64,000 bases of DNA from Burkholderia sp. Bp9143 (GTDB lineage Bacteria > Pseudomonadota > Gammaproteobacteria > Burkholderiales > Burkholderiaceae). The translations under genes and the position numbers were made by a program. How positions within the stretch are numbered: position 1 is the stretch's first letter; each line of letters begins with the position of its first letter. The stretch spans positions 1 through 64,000 of the forward strand of contig NZ_QTPO01000002.1 in NCBI RefSeq assembly GCF_003853645.1. Direction: 5' to 3'. Of this stretch, positions 8,781 through 18,407 are shown piece by piece. The notes beneath the pieces were generated by a model, which was not told the DNA's origin, searched no databases, and was given only the letters and a program-made list of their open reading frames with translations.

Positions 8781-9110
8781 ATGCTGAACTGGAACGAATA
8801 CCGAAAGGAACTCCCGAAGCGCATCGGCGAAATCGCCAAGCTGTCGCCCGACACGCTGGCCGGTTACCAGGCGCTGGCCGGCGCCGGTGCCAAGACGGGT
8901 CATCTCGACGCGAAGACGCGCGAACTGATCGCGCTCGCGGTGGCCGTCACGACGCGCTGCGACGGCTGTATCGCAGTGCATACGGCCGAAGCCGCGAAGC
9001 ATGGTGCGACCAAGGAGGAAGTGGCCGAAGCACTCGGCGTCGCGATCGCACTGAATGCGGGCGCGGCGCTCGTCTATTCGGCCCGCGTGATGGACGCGCT
9101 CGGCGAGTGA
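8781..9110 (+). CDS. AhpD-like carboxymuconolactone decarboxylase-family protein
   Basis: A 109-residue all-helical protein of the CMD/AhpD family. The motif TTRCDGCIAVHTAEAAKHGAT carries the CxxC-x3-H arrangement of the alkylhydroperoxidase-like branch, so a thiol peroxidase activity is more likely than a true decarboxylase. No substrate can be assigned. A GAAAGGA ribosome binding site lies 8 bases before the ATG. It is divergent from the AraC regulator, 130 bases away. The start matches the usual MLNWNEYRKEL form. Confidence 0.9.
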   Translation: MLNWNEYRKELPKRIGEIAKLSPDTLAGYQALAGAGAKTGHLDAKTRELIALAVAVTTRCDGCIAVHTAEAAKHGATKEEVAEALGVAIALNAGAALVYSARVMDALGE

Positions 9111-9259
9111 CGCGCGCATGAAGGGTGCGGCGCCCGCCGCATCCTTCACTGACGATCGCCGGCACCGACGGCCAGCCGGCGCACGCGCCGCGGTCGCGCA
9201 CGCCGGCGCCGCGAAGTCGGCTACCATGCGCGAGAAGGTTCATCGCGAAGGAGCGCTCC

Positions 9260-10093
9260 ATGTGCCGCTGGCTCGCCTATACGGGTAATCCGATCCATCT
9301 CGAGACCGTGTTGTTTCGCGCGAAGCATTCACTGATCGACCAGAGCCTGCATTCGGAGCTGGGCGCCACGACCACCAACGGCGACGGATTCGGCATCGGC
9401 TGGTACGGCCACCCCGAAGAACTGCCGTTCCGCTATCGCTCCGTGCATCCCGCGTGGAACGACCGCAACCTGCGCGAAGCCGCGCGCGCGATTCGCTCGC
9501 GTATGTTCATCGCGCACATCCGCGCGGCGACCGATACGCCCGTCCAGGAAACCAACTGCCACCCGTTCCGCCACGGCCGCTGGCTGTTCGCGCACAACGG
9601 ACTGATCCGCGATTTCCACAAGATGCGCCGCGACCTGACGATGAAGGTCGACCCGGCCCTGTTCCCGACGCTAGAAGGGACGACCGACTCCGAGCTGATG
9701 TTCCGTCTCGCGCTGACCTACGGCCTCGAGCAGATGCCGCTGCCGGCGCTCGAGCGGATGGTCGGCATGGTCGAGGAAACCGCGGCGCGATATCGCGTCG
9801 CCGAGCCGCTCAACATGACGATCTGCGCGACGGACGGTGACCGGATCATCGCGGTGCGCTACTCGAGCGAACGGCAATCGCGCTCACTGTTCCACAGCAC
9901 GTCGTTCAAGCACCTGCACGAACTCTATCCGCACAATCCGCGGATCGCGGAAGCGGGCGACGACGCGTTCATGGTCGTGTCGGAGCCGCTCGTCGACTTG
10001 CGCGGCGCATGGGAGGAAGTACCCGAAAGCACGGCGATCGTCGCGCATGGCGCCGATGTGCAGCAGCGGCCGTTCAATCCGCGGCACAAGTAG
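9260..10093 (+). CDS. yafJ: Class II glutamine amidotransferase, YafJ type
   Basis: A 277-residue protein with an N-terminal nucleophile: MCRWLAYTG puts Cys at position 2, which becomes the catalytic N-terminus after Met removal. Other class II amidotransferase blocks are HIRAATDTPVQETNCHPF and FAHNGLI. The family resembles the glutaminase half of GlmS/PurF without a synthase domain, and its acceptor is unknown. The start is chosen because Cys2 must follow the initiator Met; an AAGGAG site lies 8 bases upstream. Confidence 0.88.
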   Translation: MCRWLAYTGNPIHLETVLFRAKHSLIDQSLHSELGATTTNGDGFGIGWYGHPEELPFRYRSVHPAWNDRNLREAARAIRSRMFIAHIRAATDTPVQETNCHPFRHGRWLFAHNGLIRDFHKMRRDLTMKVDPALFPTLEGTTDSELMFRLALTYGLEQMPLPALERMVGMVEETAARYRVAEPLNMTICATDGDRIIAVRYSSERQSRSLFHSTSFKHLHELYPHNPRIAEAGDDAFMVVSEPLVDLRGAWEEVPESTAIVAHGADVQQRPFNPRHK

Positions 10094-10216
10094 GTCTCGT
10101 TGCGTGCGCATCGAACGCGCATGCGTTGCCGGAACCTCGCAAGCGCCCGCGATGGAACGCGCCCGCATCGGCCGCCACGGCATCAGGCAAATCGCAGGGC
10201 TATCCGTCAGGCCCGA

Positions 10217-10245
10217 TTGCCTCACCTCCGCACTCGGGTTATAAA
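10217..10245 (+). promoter_or_regulatory. Likely mscS promoter
   Basis: TTGCCT (10217-10222) and TATAAA (10240-10245) are separated by 17 bases, about 65 bases before the mscS start. The rest of the 219-base gap after yafJ shows nothing recognisable. Confidence 0.6.
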
Positions 10246-10312
10246 CGTCCGACCGTGTGGAACCGAAGGCTTCCATCTCCGCGCCACTGCGCTCGCCCAA
10301 CCGAGACAACCC

Positions 10313-11125
10313 ATGCTCGATCTCGCCACCGCCCAGCAATTCCTGATGACCCGCGGCCTCGACTTCGGCCTCAACCTCCTCGCCGCGATCGCATTGTGGT
10401 TCGTCGGCCGCTGGGCGATCCGCATCAGCACCCGCCTGCTCGGCAAGGTCGTGCGCCGCAGCGGCAAGGTCGACCCGACGCTCACCGACTACCTGACCTC
10501 GGTGGTCAGCGTGCTGCTGACGATCCTGCTGATCCTCGCGATCCTGCAGATCTTCGGCGTGCAGACCACATCGTTCGCCGCGCTGCTCGCCGGCCTCGGC
10601 CTCGCGATCGGCACTGCCTGGGGTGGCCTGCTCGCCCACTTCGCCGCCGGCGTATTCATGCAGGTGCTGCGCCCGTTCAAGATCGGCGACGTGATCAGCG
10701 CGGGCGGCGTCACGGGCACGGTGAAGGAACTCGGCCTGTTCGGCACGACGATCGTCACCGCCGACAACATCGTGACGATCGTCGGCAACAACAAGATCTT
10801 CTCGGACAACATCGCGAACTACAGCGCGACGCCGCATCGCCGCGTCGACCTGACCGCGAAGATCGCGAACGGCGTCGACGCGGTCGATGCGATCGACCGC
10901 CTGAAGACGCAAATCCAGTTAATCCCGAACGTGATGAAAGTGCCGGCGCCGGACGTCGGCGTGCTGCAGTTCACGCCGGAAGGCCCGCTGCTGTTCGTGC
11001 GCCCGTCCACGCAGCCGGAGAACTACTGGCAGGTGTACTGCGATACCAACCGCGTGATCCTCGAGACGTTCCGCGACGCGCAATACCCGACTCCCGAAAC
11101 GCCGATCTCGCATCGCACTACCTGA
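10313..11125 (+). CDS. mscS: Small-conductance mechanosensitive channel MscS
   Basis: A 270-residue MscS-family channel that opens under membrane tension to release solutes on osmotic downshift. Three membrane helices are visible: about residues 18-38, 58-82, and the Gly/Ala-rich pore helix GLGLAIGTAWGGLLAHFAAG near 93-112. The cytoplasmic beta domain follows, including PFKIGDVISAGGVTGTV. The length is close to the 286 residues of E. coli MscS. The start sits at MLDLATAQQ; a longer frame from 10100 has no family similarity. Confidence 0.93.
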   Translation: MLDLATAQQFLMTRGLDFGLNLLAAIALWFVGRWAIRISTRLLGKVVRRSGKVDPTLTDYLTSVVSVLLTILLILAILQIFGVQTTSFAALLAGLGLAIGTAWGGLLAHFAAGVFMQVLRPFKIGDVISAGGVTGTVKELGLFGTTIVTADNIVTIVGNNKIFSDNIANYSATPHRRVDLTAKIANGVDAVDAIDRLKTQIQLIPNVMKVPAPDVGVLQFTPEGPLLFVRPSTQPENYWQVYCDTNRVILETFRDAQYPTPETPISHRTT

Positions 11126-11236
11126 CGGGACGGTGCCCCCATCGGTTCGCCGGATTCTGACTCATTCGGTCAGCCTCACGCAGGCGAATCGTCCTATACC
11201 GAACATCTGCAACCAGCCGGCCGGACCGCACGGACG

Positions 11237-11276
11237 AAAAAAAAGCGTGGCAGCTCACGGCTGCCACGCTTTTTTA
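11237..11276. terminator. Bidirectional terminator between mscS and dedA
   Basis: The near-perfect inverted repeat GCGTGGCAG/CTGCCACGC is flanked by an A-run on the left and a T-run on the right. It can therefore terminate both mscS (plus) and the convergent dedA (minus). Confidence 0.9.
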
Positions 11277-11302
11277 TTGCGAAGAAGCGAAAACGCGCGG
11301 GC

Positions 11303-11986
11303 TCAGTGCCCGCCCGTGTTCTGCGGGCCGCCCGAATGCCGCCCGCGCACCAGCTTCCACAGCGCGCCGAGCGCGACCGGCACGATCGCCGCGCCGATCC
11401 CCACCAGCACGATCACGTTCAGGTACTGGCGGATGAACGGGATATTCCCGAAGAAGTAGCCGAGCAGCACCAGCAACAGCACCCAGACCAGCGCGCCGAT
11501 CACGTTGAACAACTGGAAGCGCGCGAAGCTCATCAAGGATGCCCCGGCAACGAACGGCGCGAAGGTGCGCACGACCGGAATGAAGCGCGCCAGCACGATC
11601 GTCTTGCCGCCGTGCTTGTCGTAGAACGAGTGGGTCTTTTCCAGCGCCGCGCGATCGAGGAAGCGCTCGAGCACCGGGATATGCGTATTGAACACCTTCG
11701 GCCCGACCCAGCGGCCGATCACGTAGTTCACGGTATTGCCGGTAATCGCCGCGACCAGCAGCAGCACGATCAGCGCGGCGACGTTCATGTCGCCCGTCGC
11801 CGCGAACGCGCCGCCGATGAACAGCAGCGAATCGCCCGGCAGGAACGGCAACACGACAAGCCCCGTCTCGCAGAACACGATCAGGAACAGCACCAGATAC
11901 ACCCACGCGCCGTACTGCCGGATGAAGTCGCCTAGGAATGCGTCGATATGCAGGACCAGGTTGACGAAATGAAGCAGCGTATCCAA
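11303..11986 (-). CDS. dedA: DedA-family inner-membrane protein
   Basis: A 227-residue polytopic membrane protein, close to E. coli DedA (219 residues) along its length. Signature stretches are FCETGLVVLPFLPGDSLLF near residue 40 and the basic block HGGKTIVLARFIPVVRTFAPF near 125. DedA/SNARE-associated proteins act in proton-motive-force-dependent lipid transport and membrane homeostasis. The TTG start at 11986 is preceded by GAGGA at good spacing and matches the DedA N-terminus; the ATG at 12049 would add 21 residues. Confidence 0.88.
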   Translation of the reverse strand: MDTLLHFVNLVLHIDAFLGDFIRQYGAWVYLVLFLIVFCETGLVVLPFLPGDSLLFIGGAFAATGDMNVAALIVLLLVAAITGNTVNYVIGRWVGPKVFNTHIPVLERFLDRAALEKTHSFYDKHGGKTIVLARFIPVVRTFAPFVAGASLMSFARFQLFNVIGALVWVLLLVLLGYFFGNIPFIRQYLNVIVLVGIGAAIVPVALGALWKLVRGRHSGGPQNTGGH

Positions 11987-12158
11987 ATGCGATTCCTCGA
12001 AGGCGAAAGGGCCGGAACGGCCGAAAAAGCGGAAGTGCCCGCCGGACAAGGCGGCGCGCGGAATGGGGTCATCATACCGAAACTACCTTAAGGCTCCGTG
12101 AAAAAACGTAACCGATCGCGGCTCCGGCACGCCGCCGCGGCCTCGCTATAATTCGGCC

Positions 12159-14147
12159 ATGTCCGAAATCACCGAAACGGCCGCGGGCGCCGCCCCCGTC
12201 CCCGCTCCGCGCCCGCTGCGCGCGATCCAGCCCCTGCCCGACCAGCTGATCAGCCAGATCGCCGCCGGCGAGGTCGTCGAACGCCCCGCGTCGGTCGTCA
12301 AGGAGCTGCTCGAGAACGCGATGGACGCCGGCGCGGCGACGCTGCGCATCGTGCTCGAGGAAGGCGGCGTCAAGCGCATCTCGATCACCGACGACGGCTG
12401 CGGGATTCCGCCCGACGAACTGCCGCTCGCGCTGATGCGCCACGCGACGAGCAAGATCCGCTCGCTCGAGGAGCTCGAGGCGGTCGCGACGCTCGGGTTC
12501 CGCGGCGAAGCGCTCGCGTCGATCGCGTCGGTCGCCGAGATGTCGATCACGAGCCGCACGGCCGAGGTCGCGCATGCGACGAAGATCGACGCGACCACGG
12601 GCGCGCTGTCGCCGGCCGCCGGCGCGGTCGGCACGACGATCGAGGTGCGCGAGCTGTACTTCAACACGCCCGCGCGCCGCAAATTCCTGAAAAGCGAACA
12701 GACCGAGTTCGGCCACTGCCTCGAAATGATCCGCCGCGCGGCGCTCGCGCGGCCGGACGTCGCGATCTCGGTACTGCACAACGGCAAGGCCGTCGAGCAC
12801 TGGAACGCGACCGAGCCCGCACAGCGCGTCGCGAAGATCCTCGGCGACGGCTTCGCGACCGCGCACCTGCCGCTCGACGAGCAGGCCGGGCCGCTCGCCG
12901 TCTACGGCTGCGCGGGCCTGCCGACCGCGAGCCGCGGCCGCGCCGACCAGCAATACTTCTTCGTCAACGGCCGCTTCGTGCGCGACAAGCTGCTCACGCA
13001 CGCGGTGCGCGCGGCGTACGAGGACGTCCTCCACGGCGACCGTTACCCGTCGTACGTGCTGTTCCTCGACCTGCCGCCCGAAGCCGTCGACGTGAACGTG
13101 CACCCGTCGAAGATCGAGGTGCGATTCCGCGATTCGCGCTCGATCCACCAGTACGTCTTCCACGCGGTGCAGCGCGCACTCGCGCGCCATGCCGGCGCGT
13201 CGCCGGAAACCACCGCGGGTGGCCATGCCGCGCAACTCTCGCCGGCGCCGAGCGGCCCCGCGTCGTTCCTGAATACGCCGCTCGGCCAGGGCGCGGCCTC
13301 CGGCACGGGCAGCAGCGGTTTCTCGTCGCCGTCGTCGCCATCGTCTTCATCGGGCAACACGTGGATGCGTCAGGCACGCATGACGCAGGGCACGCTGCCG
13401 GTCGCGCAACCGCTCGCGCTCTACGACGCACTGTTCGGCCGCAAAGACACGGGTGCGGGCACGCCGGACGGCACGACGATCGGCGCGCGCGATGCGGCGG
13501 ATGCACCAGTCGCGCCACTGTCGGGTTTCACCGCGCCCCCGCTCGCTGCCGGCGCGCACGACGAGCAGCCGCTCGGCTTCGCGCTTGGCCAGATCCACGG
13601 GATCTACGTACTCGCGCAGAACGCACACGGCCTCGTGATCGTCGACATGCACGCGGCACACGAACGGATCCTGTACGAACAGTTCAAGAACGCGCTCGCC
13701 GACCGCACGGTCGCCGTGCAGTCGCTGCTGCTGCCGATATCGATGACGGCAACGCCGGTCGAGATCGGCACGGTCGAGGAAGAACGCGATACGCTCGAAT
13801 CGCTCGGCTTCGACCTCGCGGTGCTGTCGCCGACGACGCTCGCGATCCGCGCGGTGCCCGCGCTGCTGAAGGATGCGGACCTGCAGGCGCTCGCGCGCGC
13901 GGTGCTCGCCGACCTGCACGCGTTCGGCGGTTCGCGCGTGCTCACCGAGCGTCAGCACGAACTGCTCGGCACGCTTGCGTGTCACCACGCGGTGCGCGCA
14001 AACCGGCGCCTGACGCTCGACGAGATGAACGCGCTGCTGCGCCAGATGGAAGCGACCGAACGCGCGGACCAGTGCAATCACGGCCGGCCGACGTGGTATC
14101 AGCTCACGCTGAACGATCTCGACCGCCTCTTCATGCGCGGGCAATGA
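12159..14147 (+). CDS. mutL: DNA mismatch repair protein MutL
   Basis: A 662-residue MutL. The N-terminal GHKL ATPase has its motifs at [18 protein letters not shown] and TLGFRGEAL (residues about 48-120). A Ser/Gly/Pro-rich linker covers about 350-420, and the dimerisation domain follows. At residue 496 the sequence [12 protein letters not shown] matches the metal-binding motif D-x-HA-x2-E-x4-E of MutL proteins that nick DNA themselves, as expected where MutH is absent. TATAAT ends 6 bases before the ATG and no Shine-Dalgarno is present. The stop overlaps the miaA start. Confidence 0.97.
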   Translation: MSEITETAAGAAPVPAPRPLRAIQPLPDQLISQIAAGEVVERPASVVKELLENAMDAGAATLRIVLEEGGVKRISITDDGCGIPPDELPLALMRHATSKIRSLEELEAVATLGFRGEALASIASVAEMSITSRTAEVAHATKIDATTGALSPAAGAVGTTIEVRELYFNTPARRKFLKSEQTEFGHCLEMIRRAALARPDVAISVLHNGKAVEHWNATEPAQRVAKILGDGFATAHLPLDEQAGPLAVYGCAGLPTASRGRADQQYFFVNGRFVRDKLLTHAVRAAYEDVLHGDRYPSYVLFLDLPPEAVDVNVHPSKIEVRFRDSRSIHQYVFHAVQRALARHAGASPETTAGGHAAQLSPAPSGPASFLNTPLGQGAASGTGSSGFSSPSSPSSSSGNTWMRQARMTQGTLPVAQPLALYDALFGRKDTGAGTPDGTTIGARDAADAPVAPLSGFTAPPLAAGAHDEQPLGFALGQIHGIYVLAQNAHGLVIVDMHAAHERILYEQFKNALADRTVAVQSLLLPISMTATPVEIGTVEEERDTLESLGFDLAVLSPTTLAIRAVPALLKDADLQALARAVLADLHAFGGSRVLTERQHELLGTLACHHAVRANRRLTLDEMNALLRQMEATERADQCNHGRPTWYQLTLNDLDRLFMRGQ

Positions 14148-15121
14148 GCGCTTCACCGCAGTCCCGTCCAACGACGATCGCCTGCTTGCTCGGCCCCACT
14201 GCGTCGGGCAAGACGGCCGCCGCGCTGGCGCTCGCCGCGCGCCGTCCGATCGAGATCGTCAGCGTCGATTCGGCGCTCGTCTACCGCGACATGGATATCG
14301 GCACCGCGAAACCGACGCGCGACGAGCGCGCGAGCGTGCCGCACCATCTGATCGACATCATCGACCCGGCCGATGCGTATTCGGCGGCCGAGTTCCGCGC
14401 GGACGCGCTGCGCCTGATCGGCGAGATCACCGCGCGCGGCCGCACGCCGCTGCTCGCGGGCGGCACGATGCTGTACTACAAGGCGCTCACGCAGGGCCTC
14501 AACGACCTGCCGACCGCCGATCCGGCCGTGCGCGCGGCGCTCGACGCCGACGCCGCGCGCGACGGCTGGCCCGCGCTCCACGCGCGGCTCGCGCAGGTCG
14601 ATCCCGCGACGGCCGCGCGGCTCGCACCGAACGATTCGCAGCGGATCCAGCGCGCGCTCGAAGTGTTCCTGCTGAGCGGGCAACCGATGTCGGTGCTGCT
14701 CGCCGCACCGCGGCGCGCGGACGACGCGGCCGCCGCCTACCGCTTCGTGCCGGTCGCGCTCGAACCGTCGGACCGCGCGGTGCTGCACGCGCGCATCGCG
14801 CAACGCTTCGACGCGATGCTCGATGCGGGCTTCATCGACGAGGTCGAACGGCTGCGCCGCCGCGAGGAGCTGCATCTCGGCCTGCCGTCGATGCGCTGCG
14901 TCGGCTATCGGCAGGCATGGGAATTCCTCGACGGCGACACCGACTACCGGACCATGCGCGACAAAGGCATCTTCGCGACCCGCCAGCTGTGCAAACGGCA
15001 GATCACGTGGTTACGCGCGATGCCCGAGCGGATCGTCGTCGACTGCGTCGCGCCGGATTCGACCGACCGTGCGGTTGATGCGCTCGAGCGCGTGCTGGAC
15101 AGCCGTATCGAGGATCAATAA
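14144..15121 (+). CDS. miaA: tRNA dimethylallyltransferase
   Basis: A 325-residue enzyme that adds dimethylallyl to A37 of tRNAs reading UNN codons. It has the P-loop [11 protein letters not shown] at residues 17-27, the [16 protein letters not shown] substrate loop near 44-59, and the [10 protein letters not shown] block. The start ATGA overlaps the mutL stop, so the pair is translationally coupled; mutL-miaA order is also found in E. coli. Confidence 0.97.
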   Translation: MSASPQSRPTTIACLLGPTASGKTAAALALAARRPIEIVSVDSALVYRDMDIGTAKPTRDERASVPHHLIDIIDPADAYSAAEFRADALRLIGEITARGRTPLLAGGTMLYYKALTQGLNDLPTADPAVRAALDADAARDGWPALHARLAQVDPATAARLAPNDSQRIQRALEVFLLSGQPMSVLLAAPRRADDAAAAYRFVPVALEPSDRAVLHARIAQRFDAMLDAGFIDEVERLRRREELHLGLPSMRCVGYRQAWEFLDGDTDYRTMRDKGIFATRQLCKRQITWLRAMPERIVVDCVAPDSTDRAVDALERVLDSRIEDQ

Positions 15122-15175
15122 CGGGGCCTGATTGACTCGCATCGATCCTGCTTGCGTGTGATGGCCATGCCCCGC

Positions 15176-15571
15176 TCAATGCGCAAGCGCCACGAGATTC
15201 GCGTCCCGCGCGAGCTGCCAGCGGCCATCCGACTTGCGGAAGATCGTCAGTGTGTGGCCGGAGCGGCGCACGGTGTCGCCGCCCGGCGGCGTCACGTCGA
15301 TCTCGAGGAAATTGCGCATGTATGCCCAGTTGCCCATCACGCGCAGTTCGTCGATCCGGTAACGGCCGTCGACTGTCGGCCCGTTGCCCGCCGCAGCGTT
15401 CGCGTCGCGCAACGCGGCCGCGAACGCTGCCTTGTCGAACGGCGGCTTGCCGGCCACCATGAAAATCGCGTCGTCGGCGATCAGGTCGAGCACGGTCGCC
15501 AGATCGCCGCGCCGGCTCGACACGAACCAGGTTTCCACCAGATCGCGAATCGCGTGTTCGTCTTCGGTCAT
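15176..15571 (-). CDS. NTF2/SnoaL-like protein of unknown substrate
   Basis: A 131-residue protein of the SgcJ/EcaC-like branch of the NTF2 fold. It begins with an acidic helix (EDEHAIRDLVETWFVSSRRGD), then DDAIFMVAGKPPF and the final strand RKSDGRWQLARDANLVAL. Such proteins form a small cone-shaped binding pocket; some are enzymes and many are uncharacterised. The AAGGAGG ribosome binding site 9 bases before the ATG fixes the start. It sits convergently after miaA and downstream of purM on the same strand, but the purM terminator lies between them. Confidence 0.8.
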   Translation of the reverse strand: MTEDEHAIRDLVETWFVSSRRGDLATVLDLIADDAIFMVAGKPPFDKAAFAAALRDANAAAGNGPTVDGRYRIDELRVMGNWAYMRNFLEIDVTPPGGDTVRRSGHTLTIFRKSDGRWQLARDANLVALAH

Positions 15572-15614
15572 CGTCGTTCCTCCTTCGGCGCGGCGATACA
15601 CCAGGCCACGCCAG

Positions 15615-15655
15615 AAAAAAAGCCGCCCGGATCGACTCCGGGCGGCTTTCCTTGC
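15615..15655 (-). terminator. purM terminator
   Basis: On the minus strand, AAAGCCGCCCGG and CCGGGCGGCTTT form a long G+C-rich stem followed by a run of T, just after the purM stop. Confidence 0.9.
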
Positions 15656-15675
15656 TGCATCCTGCGTGCGGTGCG

Positions 15676-16731
15676 TCAGACCACGACCGTCTGCGCCTCG
15701 CCTTCGCGGCTCGCACGCACGGTGCCGATCTTCCACACCTGTTCGCCGGCGGCCGTCAGGTCGGCGATCGCCGCGTCGGCATCGGCTGCCGAGACGATCA
15801 CCGCCATGCCGATCCCGCAGTTGAACACGCGGTGCATTTCCGCGTCGGCGACGCCGCCGTGCTCCTGCAGCCACTTGAACAGCGGCGGCAGCGGCCATGC
15901 GTTCTGGTCGAGCTCGGCCGTGAGGCCTTCGCGCAGCACGCGCGGAATGTTTTCGACGAGGCCGCCACCAGTGATGTGGGCCATACCCTTCACCGACAGC
16001 TTCTGCATCAGCGCGAGCAGCGGCTTCACGTAGATGCGCGTGGGCGCCATCAGCGTGTCGGCCAGCGAGCGGCCGTGGAAATCGGCCGACAGGTCGGGAT
16101 TCGCGCGCTCGATGATCTTGCGCACGAGCGAGAAGCCGTTCGAGTGGATGCCGCTCGACGCGAGGCCGAGCACCACGTCGCCTTCGGCGATCGTGCTGCC
16201 GTCGATGATCTTGCTCTTTTCGACCGCGCCGACCGCGAAACCGGCCAGGTCGTATTCGCCGTCCGGGTACATACCCGGCATTTCGGCCGTCTCACCGCCG
16301 ATCAGCGCGCAGCCCGACAGTTCGCAGCCGTGCGCGATGCCCTTGACGACCGTGGCGGCCGTGTCGACGTCGAGCTTGCCGCACGCGAAGTAGTCGAGGA
16401 AGAACAGCGGCTCGGCACCCTGCACGAGGATGTCGTTCACGCTCATCGCCACCAGATCCTGGCCCACGGTATCGTGTTTGTTCAGATGAAAGGCCAGCTT
16501 GAGCTTGGTGCCCACGCCGTCGGTGCCCGACACGAGCACGGGTTCCTTGTACTTCTTCGGCACTTCGAACAGCGCGCCGAACCCGCCGATGCCGCCGAGC
16601 ACGCCATCGCGCAGGGTTTTCTTCGCAAAAGGCTTGATCTTGTCGATGAGCGCGTCGCCCGCGTCGATGTCGACGCCTGCGTCGCGGTAGGACAGACCCT
16701 GAGCGTCAGGAGCGGATTTCGGAGGATTCAT
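15676..16731 (-). CDS. purM: Phosphoribosylformylglycinamidine cyclo-ligase (AIR synthetase)
   Basis: A 351-residue enzyme that closes the imidazole ring in the fifth step of purine synthesis. Family motifs seen are the N-terminal [15 protein letters not shown], the ATP-binding [32 protein letters not shown] and [11 protein letters not shown]. The length matches the family. It is transcribed divergently from hda; a 19-base palindrome containing -10-like hexamers on both strands lies 20 bases upstream of its ATG. Confidence 0.97.
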   Translation of the reverse strand: MNPPKSAPDAQGLSYRDAGVDIDAGDALIDKIKPFAKKTLRDGVLGGIGGFGALFEVPKKYKEPVLVSGTDGVGTKLKLAFHLNKHDTVGQDLVAMSVNDILVQGAEPLFFLDYFACGKLDVDTAATVVKGIAHGCELSGCALIGGETAEMPGMYPDGEYDLAGFAVGAVEKSKIIDGSTIAEGDVVLGLASSGIHSNGFSLVRKIIERANPDLSADFHGRSLADTLMAPTRIYVKPLLALMQKLSVKGMAHITGGGLVENIPRVLREGLTAELDQNAWPLPPLFKWLQEHGGVADAEMHRVFNCGIGMAVIVSAADADAAIADLTAAGEQVWKIGTVRASREGEAQTVVV

Positions 16732-16750
16732 GGGGGAATGCGAGAAGGTC

Positions 16751-16769
16751 GGTAAAATGCGATTTTACC
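16751..16769. promoter_or_regulatory. Palindrome with back-to-back -10 hexamers, purM-hda gap
   Basis: GGTAAAATGCGATTTTACC is a perfect inverted repeat with a 3-base centre. It contains TAAAAT on both strands, so it could hold overlapping -10 elements for purM (minus) and a rightward transcript, or an operator. I do not recognise it as a known regulator site. Confidence 0.45.
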
Positions 16770-16978
16770 CGAAGCCGGCCCGTTGGCCGGAATTCCCAGC
16801 ACCGAATCGTCAGGGATTGCATCTTGGTCGACACGTCCCCGTTTTCATCGCTACGCGAGCCGCGCCGGAAACCGCGCGCCGCCGTGCGTACGGCCGCGTG
16901 TGCAGGCGCCGGAGCAGTCCCCCGCGCGTGCCCGGCGTTCGGCACGCGTCTTATCAACCGACCCGCATTGTGACTGTT

Positions 16979-17713
16979 GTGTCCCGTCAACTGACGCTCG
17001 ATCTCGGCACGCCGCCGCCCGCCACGTTCGACAACTTCATCATGAATGAGGAGAACGACGAGCTCATCTCGCGGCTCCAGAAGCTCGACCTCGCGCTTGC
17101 GGCGGGGCCCGTGCCGGACCGGTCGTTCTACATTTGGGGCGAGCCCGGCAGCGGCCGCACCCACCTGCTGCAGGCGCTCGTGAGCGATGCGTCGTACGGC
17201 TACGCGCGCTACCTGACGCCGCAGAGCCCGCTCGGCGCGTTCACGTTCGACCCGCGCATCGGCATCTACGCGATCGACGACTGCGACCGGATGAGCGACA
17301 CGCAGCAGGTCGCGCTGTTCAACCTGTTCAACGAGGTCCGCGCGCACCCGTCGAGCGCGTTCGTCGCGGCGGGCCCCGCGGCGCCGCTCGCGCTCGACGT
17401 GCGCGAGGATCTGCGCACGCGCCTCGGCTGGGGGCTCGTGTTCCACCTGTCGCCGCCGTCCGACGCCGGCAAGATCGCCGTGCTGAAACTCGCGGCGAAG
17501 GAGCGCGGGATCGCGCTCACCGACGACATCGCCGCTTACCTCCTGACCCATTTCCGCCGCGACATGCCGAGCCTGATGGCGTTGCTCGACGCGCTCGACC
17601 GCTTCTCGCTCGAGCAGAAACGCGCCGTCACGCTGCCGCTGCTGCGCCGGATGCTGGCCCGCCCCGGCGACGACATCGCACCGCCGGGCACAGGCCCGAA
17701 CCGCTTCGAGTAA
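16979..17713 (+). CDS. hda: Hda, DnaA-related replication-inactivation protein
   Basis: A 244-residue AAA+ protein homologous to DnaA domain III. With the sliding clamp it stimulates hydrolysis of DnaA-bound ATP after initiation. The N-terminus carries the clamp-binding peptide RQLTLDLG. The P-loop is GEPGSGRTH, with Arg in place of the usual Lys, as is common in Hda. AIDDCDRM is Walker B. The start is one of two GTG codons (16970 or 16979); neither has a clear ribosome binding site. The HAD phosphatase begins 11 bases after the stop. Confidence 0.9.
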   Translation: MSRQLTLDLGTPPPATFDNFIMNEENDELISRLQKLDLALAAGPVPDRSFYIWGEPGSGRTHLLQALVSDASYGYARYLTPQSPLGAFTFDPRIGIYAIDDCDRMSDTQQVALFNLFNEVRAHPSSAFVAAGPAAPLALDVREDLRTRLGWGLVFHLSPPSDAGKIAVLKLAAKERGIALTDDIAAYLLTHFRRDMPSLMALLDALDRFSLEQKRAVTLPLLRRMLARPGDDIAPPGTGPNRFE

Positions 17714-17724
17714 AATGCCTTTCC

Positions 17725-18402
17725 ATGACTAATCTGGCACTCTTTGACCTCGATCACACGCTGATCCCGACCGATAGCGACCACGAATGGGGCCGCTTCA
17801 TGGTGAAGCTCGGCATCGTCGACGCGGAAAGCTTCTCGCGTCAGAACGATCAGTTCTTCGCCGACTACAAGGCCGGCAAGCTCGACATCCATGCGTACCT
17901 GTGCGCGATGCTCACGCCGCTCGCGAAGTATTCGCGCGCGCAGCTCGCCGAATGGCACGAGCAGTACATGCACGAGGTGATCCGCCCCGCGATGACGCCG
18001 GCCGCGCTCGAACTCGTGCGCAAGCACATCGATGCCGGCGACCTGTGCTGCGTCGTGACCGCGACCAACGAGTTCATCACGCGTCCGATCGCGACCGCGT
18101 TCGGCGTCGACACGCTGATCGCGTGCGAGGTCGAAACGACCGACGGCCACCCCGACTCGCCGTACACGGGCCGGCCGACCGGCACGCCGAGCTATCGCGA
18201 AGGCAAGATCGTACGCACCGAAGCGTGGCTCGCGTCGCTCGGCAAGCACTGGAACGACTTCGAACACAGCTACTTCTACAGCGACTCGCACAACGACATC
18301 CCGTTGCTCGAGAAAGTCACCGACCCGATCGCGACCAACCCCGACGTCACGCTGCGTGCGCATGCAAGCGACCGCGGCTGGCGCATCCTCGATCTCTTCT
18401 GA
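17725..18402 (+). CDS. HAD-IB family phosphatase
   Basis: A 225-residue haloacid-dehalogenase hydrolase of the phosphoserine phosphatase-like IB subfamily. Motif I is DLDHTLIPTD (nucleophile Asp9), motif II lies at VVTATNEF, and motif IV at YSDSHNDIPLLEKV. The substrate is not evident; relatives act on phosphoserine or similar phosphomonoesters. A TAAAAT hexamer, partly made from the hda stop codon, ends 8 bases before the ATG, and no Shine-Dalgarno is seen, so it may have its own leaderless transcript. pcnB follows after 5 bases. Confidence 0.9.
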   Translation: MTNLALFDLDHTLIPTDSDHEWGRFMVKLGIVDAESFSRQNDQFFADYKAGKLDIHAYLCAMLTPLAKYSRAQLAEWHEQYMHEVIRPAMTPAALELVRKHIDAGDLCCVVTATNEFITRPIATAFGVDTLIACEVETTDGHPDSPYTGRPTGTPSYREGKIVRTEAWLASLGKHWNDFEHSYFYSDSHNDIPLLEKVTDPIATNPDVTLRAHASDRGWRILDLF

Positions 18403-18407
18403 ACGTC

